Counted from the first letter of the stretch, positions 54,343 through 63,622 are shown. The stretch is 64,000 nt of DNA from Halomonas denitrificans (GCF_003056305.1 NZ_PYVX01000004.1:278046-342045), one strand, 5' to 3'. Numbers and translations: made by a program. Notes: a model not told the origin generated them from the sequence alone.

Positions 54343-54357
54343 TCCTCGATTGTTATC
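54343..54357 (-). repeat. Repeated ribosome-site leader before catA (copy 2)
   Basis: An exact copy of the 15-base leader found before benA, again carrying the ribosome site, 9 bases before the catA ATG. An inverted repeat ACTCCCGC/GCGGGAGT (54364-54381) stands upstream, as a hairpin also does at the benA copy. Confidence 0.75.
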
Positions 54358-54400
54358 TGGAGCACTCCCGCAGGCGGGAGTTGGCGTGCTCATCCGTGAC

Positions 54401-54691
54401 TCAGGTGTCGTCCTCGCGGATGGAGGACGGATGGCGACACAGCGGCTTGACGCTGATCTCCATGTAGGGGAACAGGGGCAGGTTGCTTACCAATTCCTGC
54501 AGCTCGGCGTTATCCTCGACGTCGAAGATGCTGACGTTCGAATAGCTGCCGGCCACGCGCCACAGGTGGCGCCACTTGCCGGCGCGCTGCAGCTCCTGGG
54601 CGTAGGCCTTCTCGGTCGCCTTGATCTCGGCGGCCTGCTCGGCCGGCATGGACGGCGGCAGCTTGACGGTCATTTCCACCTGAAACAGCAT
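54401..54691 (-). CDS. catC: Muconolactone delta-isomerase
   Basis: A 96-residue enzyme that turns muconolactone into beta-ketoadipate enol-lactone. The start MLFQVEMTVKLPPSMPA and the core LQRAGKWRHLWRVAGSYSN are the family's signature, with the Glu/His/Lys residues of the decameric active site; the NLPLFPYMEISVKPLCRHPS end is also typical. GGAG lies before the ATG at 54691. It is 14 bases after catB. Confidence 0.95.
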   Translation of the reverse strand: MLFQVEMTVKLPPSMPAEQAAEIKATEKAYAQELQRAGKWRHLWRVAGSYSNVSIFDVEDNAELQELVSNLPLFPYMEISVKPLCRHPSSIREDDT

Positions 54692-54705
54692 GACGTTCTC
54701 CTTCC

Positions 54706-55827
54706 TCAATGCTTGCGCGCGTAGTGCGCGAGCTTGTCTTCATCCAGGGTGATGCCGAGGCCCGGCCCCCCCGGCAGCTCGACGCCGAAGTCGCGGTAGG
54801 TGAGCGGCTCGGCGACGATGTCGTCGGTGAGCAGCAGCGGGCCGAACATCTCGGTGCCCCAGGCCATCTCGGGCAGCGTCGCCCAGGCGTGCAGGGCGGC
54901 GGCCGTTCCGATGGTGCCCTCGAGCAGGGTGCCGCCGTAGAGGCCGATGCCCGCGGCCTTGGCCACATGGGCCAGCTCCAGCACCCCGTGCAGCCCGCCG
55001 GACTTGGCGATCTTCAGGGCGAAGGCGCCGCTGAAGCCGCCGGCGGCCAGCGCCAGGCCGTCGTGGGCATCCTGCACCGCCTCGTCGGCCAGCATCGGGA
55101 CATTGAAGCGGTTGGCCAGGCGGGTCAGGCCGGCATGTTCGCGGGCGGGAATGGCCTGCTCGATCAGCTCGATGCCGGCGTCCTGCAGCGCCTGGATGCC
55201 GCGGACCGCGGTGGGTTCGTCCCAGGCCTGGTTGACGTCGACACGCACGCTGGCCCGGTCGCCCAGGGCCTCCTTGATGGCGGCCACGTGACGCACGTCC
55301 TGATCCACCGGATTGGCGCCGATCTTCAGCTTGAAGTCGCCGTGGCGACGCTGCTCGAGTCGCAGCAGGGCCTCGTCGATGTCCTTCCGGGTATCGCCGC
55401 TGGCCAGGGTCCAGAGCACCGGCAGGTGGGTCTGGCGGGCGCCGCCCAGCAGCTCGGCCACCGAGAGGCCGAGCCGCTTGCCCTGGGCGTCGAGGAGCGC
55501 GGTCTCCAGCGCCGACTTGGCGATGGTGTTGCCGCGGGCCTGGCGGTTGAGCCGGGCACGCAGCCCATGGACGTTGCCCGACGGCTGGCCGATCAGCAGC
55601 GGCGCCAGGTAGGTATCGATGTTGGTCTTGATGCTCTCGGGACTCTCGGGGCCATAGGCCAGGCCGCCGATGGTGGTCGCCTCGCCGAGCCCCTCGATGC
55701 CATCGCTGTGGAGCATGCGCACGATGACCATGGTCTGGCAGGCCATGGTGGTCATGGAGAGCTTGTGCGGGCGGATGGTCGGCAGGTCGACCAGCAGCGT
55801 CTCGATACGTTCGATCACGGATGACAT
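54706..55827 (-). CDS. catB: Muconate cycloisomerase
   Basis: A 373-residue enolase-superfamily enzyme that cyclises cis,cis-muconate to muconolactone with Mn. The KxK catalytic pair is in HGDFKLKIGANP, metal ligands are in SVRVDVNQAWDE, IELIEQAI and MLADEAVQD, and the second lysine is in ALKIAKSGGL. GGAG precedes the ATG at 55827; the frame runs on to 55917. It is first in the catBCA-benABCDE operon. Confidence 0.95.
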   Translation of the reverse strand: MSSVIERIETLLVDLPTIRPHKLSMTTMACQTMVIVRMLHSDGIEGLGEATTIGGLAYGPESPESIKTNIDTYLAPLLIGQPSGNVHGLRARLNRQARGNTIAKSALETALLDAQGKRLGLSVAELLGGARQTHLPVLWTLASGDTRKDIDEALLRLEQRRHGDFKLKIGANPVDQDVRHVAAIKEALGDRASVRVDVNQAWDEPTAVRGIQALQDAGIELIEQAIPAREHAGLTRLANRFNVPMLADEAVQDAHDGLALAAGGFSGAFALKIAKSGGLHGVLELAHVAKAAGIGLYGGTLLEGTIGTAAALHAWATLPEMAWGTEMFGPLLLTDDIVAEPLTYRDFGVELPGGPGLGITLDEDKLAHYARKH

Positions 55828-55915
55828 GGGGGCTCCGAGGTCCGGGAATCGGGTGATGGGATGGCAGTCTGATTGCAGCGAGAAGACCGAACCAATATTG
55901 TTTGGGTGCCCTGCC

Positions 55916-55930
55916 ATACCCAGGAGGTAT
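55916..55930. promoter_or_regulatory. ATAC-N7-GTAT site for a BenM/CatM-type regulator
   Basis: ATAC, seven bases, then GTAT: exactly the binding consensus of BenM and CatM in Acinetobacter. It lies in the gap between catB and its divergent regulator, about 90 bases before the catB ATG. It also overlaps the AGGAGG ribosome site of the regulator, so binding could repress the regulator while activating catB. Confidence 0.7.
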
Positions 55931-55931
55931 C

Positions 55932-56834
55932 ATGGAACTGCGCCATCTCAGGTACTTCTGCGTGGTCGCCGAGGAGCTGAACCTGACCTGTGCCGCCGAG
56001 CGGCTGCACATGTCACAGCCCCCTTTATCAAGGCAGATCAAGCAGTTGGAGAAGGAAGTCGGGGCCGAGCTGTTCGAGAGGGGATCCCGTGGTCTGCGCC
56101 TGACCACCACCGGCCAGTTCTTCCGACAGCACGCCATCCAGATCCTGGAGAAGGTCGACGCCACCCTGGAGGCCACCCGGCGCATGGCCCGCAGCAAGCG
56201 CGTCATGTTCGGCATCGGCTTCGTGCCGTCGGTGTTCTACGGCCAGTTGCCGCTGCTGGTGCGCGACTTACGACAAAAGGATAATGTCGAGCTGAGCCTG
56301 GCAGAGCTGACCACGGTGCAGCAGATCCAGGCCCTGAAGGCGGGGCGCATCGACCTGGGCTTCGGCCGACTGAAGATCGACGACCCCGACGTGGAGCAGG
56401 AGGTGCTGTTCGACGAGCCGGTGCTGGCCGCCCTGCCGGCGGGCCACCCGCTGGAAGGCACGACCCCGACCCTCGAGCAGCTCGCCCGCTATCCGCTGGT
56501 CCTGTTTCCGGCCAAGCCACGCCCCAGCATGGCCGACACGATGCTCGGACTGTTCCGCCGCCAGGGGCTGAAGGTCGACGTGGTGCAGGAGGCCAACGAG
56601 CTGCAGACGGCGCTGGGGCTGGTGGCCTCGGATATCGGCATCAGCCTGGTCCCGGAGCAGGTCATGCGCGTGCAGCGCGACGGCATCAGCTATGTCTATC
56701 TCGCCGACCGCAGCATCACCACCCCCGTCATCTGCAGCCGACGCCGGGGGGAAGCCCCCTCCCCGGTGATGCAGGAGGCCACTGCCATCCTCGAGGTGCT
56801 GGTGGAGAATCGCCGCAGCGGGCGCTATCCCTGA
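55932..56834 (+). CDS. catM: CatM/BenM-type LysR regulator of the cat-ben operon
   Basis: A 300-residue regulator. The start MELRHLRYFCVVAEELNLT and the recognition helix AERLHMSQPPLSRQIKQLE match the CatM/BenM/CatR group, which respond to cis,cis-muconate and sometimes benzoate. The C-terminal effector domain is complete. AGGAGG lies just before the ATG at 55932 and overlaps the ATAC-N7-GTAT site. It diverges from catB. Whether it answers muconate, benzoate or both cannot be told. Confidence 0.88.
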   Translation: MELRHLRYFCVVAEELNLTCAAERLHMSQPPLSRQIKQLEKEVGAELFERGSRGLRLTTTGQFFRQHAIQILEKVDATLEATRRMARSKRVMFGIGFVPSVFYGQLPLLVRDLRQKDNVELSLAELTTVQQIQALKAGRIDLGFGRLKIDDPDVEQEVLFDEPVLAALPAGHPLEGTTPTLEQLARYPLVLFPAKPRPSMADTMLGLFRRQGLKVDVVQEANELQTALGLVASDIGISLVPEQVMRVQRDGISYVYLADRSITTPVICSRRRGEAPSPVMQEATAILEVLVENRRSGRYP

Positions 56835-56876
56835 GGGCGCCGCCGAGGCTCATCGGTCGCGTCGAGCGGCCGGCCG

Positions 56877-57806
56877 TCAGGGCCCCGTGACGTCGGCGGC
56901 CGTCGGGTCATCCCCTCCCCCGAAGACCCCCTCGACCTGTTCCAGCAGGTTGTGGAGGGCCGGCGAGTCGTTGCCCGACCGCCAGGCCAGCCACAGCGGC
57001 ATGTCGCAGGTCGCGAGTTCCGGCAGGTGGACGAAGCGGATGCCGGGCATGGGATGCGCGCTGGAGGCCGAGGGCACGATGGCCACCCCCAGCCCCGCCG
57101 CCACCATGCTCAGGATGGTGATGTTGTCGGCCCCGTACTGGACCACCCGGGGCGAGAACCCCAGGCGCTGGAAGTGGGCCAGCATGCGGTCGTAGTAGAG
57201 CGGCGAGGCACTGCGGAACCCCCAGACGAAGTCGGCTTCCTGCAGGTCGTCGAGCGTTGCCGGTGGCGCCGCCGACCAGGACGAGGCTTCCGGCACGGCG
57301 AGCACCAGGTGGTCGTGCTGCAGCAGGCGGGTCTCGAGGCCGGGCTGCTCGGCGCCGTCCAGGTAGAGGATGCCGGCATCCAGGCTGCCCTCCCGCAGTC
57401 GCTCCAGCTGGGGCCCGGAGAGCAGCGGGAAGACCTCGAAGGCCACCCGGGGGTAGCGATCACGATAGCTCCCCAGCAGCCGCGCCACCTCCGGCACCCA
57501 GAGGTGGGTCACCGTCACCCCCAGGCAGACCCTGCCGGTCACTCCCTGCCCCAGCGAGACGAGGCGTGCCCGGAGCCGGGCGCGTCGGTCGAGCAACGCC
57601 TGAGCCTCCTCGTACAGTGCCTGACCCGCCACAGTGAGACGCACGCCCCGGGCATGACGGTCGAACAGCCGCGTCTCGAGATCCTCCTCCAGCAGCCGAA
57701 TCTGGCGCGTCAGCGCCGGCTGGGCAACATGCACCTGACGGCTGGCCGCGGAGATGGAGCCGGTCTCGACGACGGCGATGAAGTAGCTGAGCTGGCGGAA
57801 CTCCAT
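56877..57806 (-). CDS. LysR-family regulator divergent from the SSS/M20 operon
   Basis: A 309-residue regulator. It starts MEFRQLSYFIAVVETGSISA with the recognition segment ASRQVHVAQPALTRQIRLLE, and has a two-lobed effector domain ending near residue 290. GAGGAG supports the ATG at 57806. It faces the DUF3311 gene across about 155 bases with an AT-rich core (57849-57895), so it probably senses the compound handled by that transporter and amidohydrolase. Confidence 0.87.
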   Translation of the reverse strand: MEFRQLSYFIAVVETGSISAASRQVHVAQPALTRQIRLLEEDLETRLFDRHARGVRLTVAGQALYEEAQALLDRRARLRARLVSLGQGVTGRVCLGVTVTHLWVPEVARLLGSYRDRYPRVAFEVFPLLSGPQLERLREGSLDAGILYLDGAEQPGLETRLLQHDHLVLAVPEASSWSAAPPATLDDLQEADFVWGFRSASPLYYDRMLAHFQRLGFSPRVVQYGADNITILSMVAAGLGVAIVPSASSAHPMPGIRFVHLPELATCDMPLWLAWRSGNDSPALHNLLEQVEGVFGGGDDPTAADVTGP

Positions 57807-57962
57807 GGTTCTCCTCGCAAGGGGACAGGGGAACATCGGCCTCTACCCATACCATAAAAGCATCTCACCGATACCAAACCTATATTTTTTCTATCGCTGA
57901 ATGCCTCCCATAGTGTCGGTACAACCCATAACAAGACTCGCCTCGGCGAGCTGGACCCTCCC

Positions 57963-58175
57963 ATGAACAAGAGCTATCACCTGCTGACGGGGCTGCACTT
58001 CGCGCTGTGCACCCTGGCCATGATCTGGCCCGGCGCCCTGATCGCCAACCGCATCGCGCCCACCGTGCTGGGCCTGCCCTTCCTGTTCTTCTGGTACGTG
58101 CTGTGGATGCTGGTGCTCTTCGCCGGCATGTGGGTCGCCTTCGTCGTCCGTCACGGAGGGGGCCGCCATGAGTGA
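57963..58175 (+). CDS. DUF3311 small membrane protein (transporter accessory)
   Basis: A 70-residue protein with two membrane helices (LTGLHFALCTLAMIWPGALI and PFLFFWYVLWMLVLFAGMWV) joined by a short loop with the family's ANRIAPTVLGLP. DUF3311 proteins are regularly encoded just before sodium/solute symporters and are thought to be a small partner subunit. Here the stop overlaps the symporter start by 8 bases. Confidence 0.87.
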   Translation: MNKSYHLLTGLHFALCTLAMIWPGALIANRIAPTVLGLPFLFFWYVLWMLVLFAGMWVAFVVRHGGGRHE

Positions 58176-59631
58176 TTCCGTCATCATCATCGGCATCACG
58201 CTCGTCTACCTGGCGATGGTGCTGGCGGTGGGACTGCGCGCCCGCGGCCAGTCGAGCTCGAGCCTGGAGGGTTACGTGGCCGGTGGCCGCCACGTGGGCG
58301 TGGTGATCCTGTTCTTCATCCTCGGCGCCGAGATCTTCTCGGCCTTCGCCTTCCTCGGCACCCCCGGCTGGGCCTATCAGCATGGCGCGCCGGCCTTCTA
58401 TATCCTGGCGTATCTCTCGCTGGTGCCGATCACCATCTGGGCGCTGGGTCCGCGGGTGGCGAAGCTCGGCCGCGAGCGGGGCTACCTGACCCAGGGCGAC
58501 ATGATCGCCGATCACTACCGCAGCCGGCCGCTCGGCATGCTGGCCGGCCTCATCGGCGTGGTGGCCCTGGTGCCCTACCTGACCATCCAGATCGCCGGCG
58601 CCGGCCTGCTGTTCCAGGCCGCGACCGACGGCATGGTGCCCTTCTGGCTGGGCGGCCTGCTGGCCTTCGTGGTGGTGGCGGCCTACGTGTTCTGCAGTGG
58701 CCTGAGCGGCATCGGCTGGACCAACCTGGTGCAGGGCGTGATGATGATCGCCATCGCCTGGTTCCTGGGGCTCGCCATCTCCGAGCGCCTCTATGGCGGC
58801 GTGGGCGAGATGTTCACCCAACTCCAGCAGCAGGCGCCGGAATACCTGACCATGCCCGGGGCCACCGGCATGGGCTGGGGCTACTTCAGCACCGCGGTGC
58901 TGGTCAGCGCCTTCGGTGGCGCCATGTGGCCGCACCTGTTCATGAAGTTCTACTCGGCCGACAGCGGCAAGACCCTGCGCAAGGTCAGCGTCTTCTACCC
59001 GCTCTATGCCTACCTGCTGGTTCCCCTGCTCTTCATCGGCTTCGCCGGCATCCTGGCCTTTGCCGACGCGCCGCTGGAGCGTGCCGACACCGTGCTGCTC
59101 AAGATGGTGATGGAGGTGGCCGACTTCTCGCCCTGGGTGATCGGCCTGATGCTCTCCGGCGCCCTGGCGGCGGCCATGTCCACCGGCGCCAACCTGGCCC
59201 ATACCGCGGCCATCGTGCTGGTGCGCGACGTGCTGGGACCCACCGTGATGAAGCACGCCAGCGAGCAGACCACGGTCGGCGTGACGCGCTGGAGCGTACT
59301 GGGGCTGTCGCTGGCGGCGTATCTGATCGCGCTGCTCAATCCCGGCTCCCTGGTGATGATCCTGCTCACCGCCTACGGGGTGATCATCCAGCTGTTCCCG
59401 ATGGTGATCGGGGCGCTGTTCATGCCGCAACTGCGTCGGGCCAGCGTGATGGCGGGGGCGCTCGCCGGCAGCCTGGCCTTCCTGCTGATGGAGTTCGTCT
59501 GGAGCTCGCCGCTGGGCTGGCACGCCGGCGTCTGGGCGATGCTGCTCAACGTGGCGGTGGTCGCCGCCTGGCAGCGTCTCGATCACGCCTCGCGCAACGG
59601 CCACCCCGTGGCCACCCCCTCCAGCCACTGA
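58168..59631 (+). CDS. Sodium:solute symporter family (SSS) carrier
   Basis: A 487-residue carrier with about 13 helices. It opens VIIIGITLVYLAMVLAVGLR; EGYVAGGRHVGVVILFF is the conserved region between helices 1 and 2, and LSGIGWTNLVQGVMMIAIAW is the SSS signature. LSGALAAAMSTGANLAHTAA contains the sodium-site Ser/Thr segment. The substrate is unknown; the next gene suggests an acylated amino acid such as hippurate. It overlaps the DUF3311 gene and lies 18 bases before the amidohydrolase gene. Confidence 0.9.
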   Translation: MSDSVIIIGITLVYLAMVLAVGLRARGQSSSSLEGYVAGGRHVGVVILFFILGAEIFSAFAFLGTPGWAYQHGAPAFYILAYLSLVPITIWALGPRVAKLGRERGYLTQGDMIADHYRSRPLGMLAGLIGVVALVPYLTIQIAGAGLLFQAATDGMVPFWLGGLLAFVVVAAYVFCSGLSGIGWTNLVQGVMMIAIAWFLGLAISERLYGGVGEMFTQLQQQAPEYLTMPGATGMGWGYFSTAVLVSAFGGAMWPHLFMKFYSADSGKTLRKVSVFYPLYAYLLVPLLFIGFAGILAFADAPLERADTVLLKMVMEVADFSPWVIGLMLSGALAAAMSTGANLAHTAAIVLVRDVLGPTVMKHASEQTTVGVTRWSVLGLSLAAYLIALLNPGSLVMILLTAYGVIIQLFPMVIGALFMPQLRRASVMAGALAGSLAFLLMEFVWSSPLGWHAGVWAMLLNVAVVAAWQRLDHASRNGHPVATPSSH

Positions 59632-59649
59632 CCTGCCAGGGAGACCCCG

Positions 59650-60948
59650 ATGACGACACAAACCGATATGCCGGCGCTCAAGGGCGCCATCGACGCCCAG
59701 GTGGAGGCGACCCTCGAGAGGGTTCAGGCGCTGTACCGCCAGATCCACCAGCACCCCGAGCTGCCCTTCGAGGAGCACGAGACCAGCGAGCGACTCGCCG
59801 AGGCGCTGGAGACACTGGGCTATGAGGTGACCCGCGGCGTGGGTGGCACCGGCGTGGTGGCCCTGTTCCACAACGGCGAGGGTCCCACGGTGATGCTGCG
59901 CGGCGACATGGACGCCCTGCCGATCCAGGAGGCCACCGGCCTGGCGTTCGCCAGCACGCGCACGGCCGAGACCGAGAGCGGCACGGTGCCGCTGATGCAC
60001 GCCTGCGGCCACGACCTGCACAGCAGCTGCGTGGTGGGCGCCGCCGCGGTGATGGCCGGGCTCAAGGCACACTGGTCCGGCACCCTGATGCTGATCTGCC
60101 AGCCCGCCGAGGAGATCTTCGGCGGGGCCAGGGCGATGCTCGATGACGGCCTCTACACGCGCTTCGCCCGGCCGGATGTCATCCTCGGCCAGCACAACAT
60201 GCCGGCCCTGGCCGGCACCATCGGCCACCGTGCCGGCAGCACCATGGCCGCCTGCACCAACCTGGCGGTGACGATCCACGGCACCGGCGGTCACGGCTCC
60301 ATGCCCGCCCAGACGGTGGACCCGGTGGTGATCGCCGCCCATGTGGTCACCCGCCTGCAGACCATCGTCTCCCGCGAGGTGCCCCCGGAGGAGACCGTGG
60401 TGGTCACCGTCGGCAAGCTTGCCGCCGGCACCCAGGCCAACATCATCCCCCACTCCGCCGAGCTGGAGATCAATGTCCGCAGCTTCGACAACGCCCTGCA
60501 CCGCCAGGTCGTGGACGCGATCGAGCGCATCATCCGCGCCGAGTGCGAGGCGGGGCGCTCGCCGACGCCGCCGGAATTCCGCGTGCTCAACGAGACCCTC
60601 GCCCTGCACAACGATCCCACGGCCGTCGAGCGGGTGCGCCAGGCCCACGCCGTGCACTTCGGTGAAACGCATCTCTATGCCATGCCGCGTCTCAACGGCA
60701 GCGAGGACTTTCCCTTCTTCGGCAACGCCACGGAGGGCGGCTTCGGCGGCGAGGATATCCCCTACGTCTACTGGTTCATCGGTGCCACCCCCGCCGAGCG
60801 CTGGGCCGAGACGCCGGGCGAGAGCGTGGCGGAGAAGATGCGCCACCTGGAGATGCCCCACTCGCCCTACTACTTCCCGGGCAACGAGGTCACGCTGCGC
60901 ACCGGCATCGAGGCCATGGCCGCCGGAGCCCTCGCCTACCTGGGCTAG
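59650..60948 (+). CDS. M20-family amidohydrolase, hippurate hydrolase-like
   Basis: A 432-residue metal-dependent amidase that cleaves N-acyl amino acids; the group includes hippurate hydrolase HipO and auxin-conjugate hydrolases. The dimetal site reads MHACGHDLHSS (Cys, His), CQPAEEIFGGAR (Glu-Glu), ILGQHNMPAL (His) and RLNGSEDFPFFG near the end. GTGGHGSMP starts the dimer domain. No signal peptide, so it is cytoplasmic. It shares an operon with an SSS carrier, between ben/cat and glycine genes. p-Aminobenzoyl-glutamate or indole-acetyl amino acids are other possible substrates. Confidence 0.87.
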   Translation: MTTQTDMPALKGAIDAQVEATLERVQALYRQIHQHPELPFEEHETSERLAEALETLGYEVTRGVGGTGVVALFHNGEGPTVMLRGDMDALPIQEATGLAFASTRTAETESGTVPLMHACGHDLHSSCVVGAAAVMAGLKAHWSGTLMLICQPAEEIFGGARAMLDDGLYTRFARPDVILGQHNMPALAGTIGHRAGSTMAACTNLAVTIHGTGGHGSMPAQTVDPVVIAAHVVTRLQTIVSREVPPEETVVVTVGKLAAGTQANIIPHSAELEINVRSFDNALHRQVVDAIERIIRAECEAGRSPTPPEFRVLNETLALHNDPTAVERVRQAHAVHFGETHLYAMPRLNGSEDFPFFGNATEGGFGGEDIPYVYWFIGATPAERWAETPGESVAEKMRHLEMPHSPYYFPGNEVTLRTGIEAMAAGALAYLG

Positions 60949-60981
60949 TCACCGCAGGAGACCTTGGCCCTGGAGAAACGA

Positions 60982-61018
60982 AGGAGGGGCGGCATCCCTG
61001 GATGCCGCCCCTCCTCTT
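60982..61018. terminator. Bidirectional terminator between M20 and glyA genes
   Basis: A perfect 15-bp inverted repeat (AGGAGGGGCGGCATC, loop CCCTG) followed by CTCTTGT, between convergent genes, 33 bases past the M20 stop. Confidence 0.8.
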
Positions 61019-61044
61019 GTCGTCACCTCACACCGAGATCACGC

Positions 61045-62307
61045 CTAGGCATACACGGGATGGGCCCGGCAGAGCGCTGCGGCCTTGTCGCGCACGGTCT
61101 GCTCGATGGCGGTCGTGTCATCGCCGGCGGCCAGGACATCCAGCACGTCGCAGATCCAGCCCGCCAGGCTCTCGCACTCCTCGACGCCGAAGCCGCGGGT
61201 GGTCACCGCCGGGGTGCCGAGGCGCAGGCCGGAGGTGACGAACGGGCTCTGCGGGTCGTTGGGCACGGCGTTCTTGTTGACGGTGATATGCGCCCGGCCC
61301 AGCGCCGCATCGGCGTCCTTGCCGGTCACGCCCTGCCTGATCAGCGAGACCAGGAAGAGGTGGTCGTCGGTGCCGCCGGAGACCACGTCGTAGCCGCGCG
61401 CCATGAACACCCCGGCCATGGCCCGGGCGTTGTCGATCACCCGCTGCTGGTACTGGACGAACTCCTGGCTCATCGCCTCCTTGAAGGCCACCGCCTTGGC
61501 GGCGATCACGTGCATCAGCGGGCCGCCCTGCTGGCCCGGGAAGACCGCACTGTTGAGCTTCTTGTGGAGCGCTTCATCCGCGTGCGAAGAGAGGATCAGG
61601 CCGCCGCGGGGGCCGCGCAGGGTCTTGTGCGTCGTGGTGGTCACCACGTGGGCGTGGGGCAGCGGGCTCGGATAGTGCCCGGCCGCCACCAGGCCCGCCA
61701 CATGGGCCATGTCGACCAGCAGCCAGGCCCCCACCTCGTCGGCGATGGCGCGGAAGCGCCGCCAGTCGACCACCCGGGCATAGGCGGAGAAGCCGGCGAT
61801 GATCAGCTTGGGCCGGTGCTCACGAGCGAGGCGCTCGACCTCGTCGTAGTCGATCTCGCCGGTCTCGACGTTCAGGCCGTACTGGAGGGCATGATAGTGC
61901 TTGCCGGAGAAGTTGGGGGCCGCGCCGTGGGTCAGGTGGCCGCCGTGGTCGAGACTCATCCCCAGGATGGTGTCGCCCGGCTTGACCAGCGCCATGAAGG
62001 CCGCGGCATTGGCCTGGGCCCCGGAGTGGGGCTGGACGTTGGCGTAGTCCGCGCCGAACAGGTCGCAGGCCCGCTGGATGGCCAGCGCCTCCACCTTGTC
62101 CACGAACTCGCAGCCGCCGTAGTAGCGCTTGCCGGGATAGCCCTCGGCGTACTTGTTGGTCAGCTGGCTGCCCTGGGCCTCCATGACCGCGCGGCTGGCG
62201 TAGTTCTCGGAGGCGATCAGCTCGATGTGCGCCTCCTGGCGCCCCTCCTCTTCGCGAATCGCCCGCAGCAGATCGCGATCGGCATCCTGCAGATGGGTGA
62301 ACGACAT
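61045..62307 (-). CDS. glyA: Serine hydroxymethyltransferase
   Basis: A 420-residue PLP enzyme that interconverts serine and glycine with tetrahydrofolate. [20 protein letters not shown] is the substrate loop, [13 protein letters not shown] precedes the PLP lysine in [15 protein letters not shown], and [11 protein letters not shown] follows. It lies 93 bases after gcvT in the same direction, which suggests use of glycine-derived one-carbon units. An AGAGGA site lies about 9 bases before the ATG. The gcvT-linked copy may be a second glyA of the genome. Confidence 0.95.
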   Translation of the reverse strand: MSFTHLQDADRDLLRAIREEEGRQEAHIELIASENYASRAVMEAQGSQLTNKYAEGYPGKRYYGGCEFVDKVEALAIQRACDLFGADYANVQPHSGAQANAAAFMALVKPGDTILGMSLDHGGHLTHGAAPNFSGKHYHALQYGLNVETGEIDYDEVERLAREHRPKLIIAGFSAYARVVDWRRFRAIADEVGAWLLVDMAHVAGLVAAGHYPSPLPHAHVVTTTTHKTLRGPRGGLILSSHADEALHKKLNSAVFPGQQGGPLMHVIAAKAVAFKEAMSQEFVQYQQRVIDNARAMAGVFMARGYDVVSGGTDDHLFLVSLIRQGVTGKDADAALGRAHITVNKNAVPNDPQSPFVTSGLRLGTPAVTTRGFGVEECESLAGWICDVLDVLAAGDDTTAIEQTVRDKAAALCRAHPVYA

Positions 62308-62400
62308 GACGACATCCTCTTGATTGTTAGGGGTGGTGCCTCTGCATGCCCGCCGAGCTGGCCTCGGGGCCTCCCGGCGGGCGGATCGTGGCCCGCGGCC

Positions 62401-63516
62401 TCACTTGCCGCGGTAGTAGCCCGGGGTGACGAAGGGGGTCTTGGTCACCACCATGGGCAGGCGCTTGCCCCGCACCTCGGCATAGACGGTAGTGCCGGGC
62501 TCGGCCAGGGCGACGGGCACGTAGCCCATGGCCACCGGCTTGCCCACCGTGGGGCCGAAGCCGCCGGAGGTGACCCGGCCCAGGGCGTTACCCTCGCCGT
62601 CGAAGAGCTCGGTGCCCTCACGCACCGGCGCGCGGCCCTCGCCGAGCAGACCGACCCGCTTGCGGGCGTGGTCCTTGGCCTCGACCTGGTGGAGGATCCG
62701 GTCGGCGCCGGGGAAGCCGCCCGGGCGCTCCCCGCCGTTCCGGCGCGGCTTGCCGATGGCCCAGATCAGCCCGCCCTCGACCGGCGTGGTGCCGGTGTCG
62801 ATATCGTGGCCGTAGAGGCAGAGCCCGGCCTCCAGGCGCAGGGAGTCGCGGGCCCCCAGGCCGATGGCCTCGACCTCCGGTTCCGCCAGCAGGCGGCGGG
62901 CCAGGGCCTCGCTCTGGTCGGCCGGCACCGAGATCTCGAAGCCGTCCTCGCCGGTGTAGCCGCTGCGGCTGATCCACACCGGGATGCCGTCGATCTCGAA
63001 GTGGCCGTGCTGCATGAAGACCATCTCGCAGGCCTCGGGGCAGAGGCGGGCCATCACCTCGGCGGTCTTCGGGCCCTGCAGAGCCAGCAGGCCGCGATCG
63101 AGCTCCTCCACCGAATAGCCCTCGGGCAGGTGCTGGCGCAGGTGGGCGATGTCCTCCGCCTTGCAGGCGGCATTGACCACCAGGTAGAGGTGATCCCCGT
63201 TGTTGACCACCATCAGGTCGTCGAGGATGCCGCCCTCCTCGGAGGTGAACAGCGCATAGCGCTGCATGCCGGCCGGCAGGCCGAGAAGGTCGGCGGGCAC
63301 CAGGGTCTCCAGCGCCTCGGCGGGATGGGGACCGCGCAGCAGCACCTGCCCCATGTGGGAGACATCGAACAGGCCGCTGGCGCCGCGCGTGTGCTCATGC
63401 TCCTTCTTGACGCCCAGCGAGTACTGGACGGGCATCTCGTAGCCGGCAAAGGGCACCATCTTGGCCCCCAGCTCGACATGCAGGGCATACAGGGGGGTGT
63501 GCTTCATCTCGCTCAT
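62401..63516 (-). CDS. gcvT: Glycine cleavage T protein (aminomethyltransferase)
   Basis: A 371-residue folate enzyme that releases ammonia and 5,10-methylene-THF from the aminomethyl group on GcvH. Motifs: LYALHVELGAKMVPFAGYEM, ASGLFDVSHMGQVLLRG (with the catalytic Asp of DVSHMG), GYTGEDGFEISVP, and LRLEAGLCLYGHDIDTGTTP. It is first in a leftward gcvT-glyA unit and diverges from gcvH. Confidence 0.95.
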   Translation of the reverse strand: MSEMKHTPLYALHVELGAKMVPFAGYEMPVQYSLGVKKEHEHTRGASGLFDVSHMGQVLLRGPHPAEALETLVPADLLGLPAGMQRYALFTSEEGGILDDLMVVNNGDHLYLVVNAACKAEDIAHLRQHLPEGYSVEELDRGLLALQGPKTAEVMARLCPEACEMVFMQHGHFEIDGIPVWISRSGYTGEDGFEISVPADQSEALARRLLAEPEVEAIGLGARDSLRLEAGLCLYGHDIDTGTTPVEGGLIWAIGKPRRNGGERPGGFPGADRILHQVEAKDHARKRVGLLGEGRAPVREGTELFDGEGNALGRVTSGGFGPTVGKPVAMGYVPVALAEPGTTVYAEVRGKRLPMVVTKTPFVTPGYYRGK

Positions 63517-63606
63517 GGACCGCCTCGGGTTGACGATTAAAAGAGAGGTTTCGATACGGCCGCCATCGACGGGCGACCGCCCTCGCGTGCCCCAAGACTA
63601 GACGAA

Positions 63607-63622
63607 GTTTCTTAAAGGAAAC
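63607..63622. promoter_or_regulatory. Palindromic operator, copy 1 (gcvT side)
   Basis: GTTTCTTAAAGGAAAC, a near-perfect dyad (GTTTC/GAAAC), 91 bases before the gcvT ATG. It matches the copy at 63855-63870 at 14 of 16 positions. Probably a repressor or activator site; the protein is not identified. Confidence 0.6.

Noticed and set aside
57880..60861. 993-codon open frame on the - strand opposite the SSS and M20 genes
   Set aside because: The translation is rich in His, Gly, Gln and Arg, as expected for the complement of GC-rich genes. The + strand genes have clear domains and ribosome sites.
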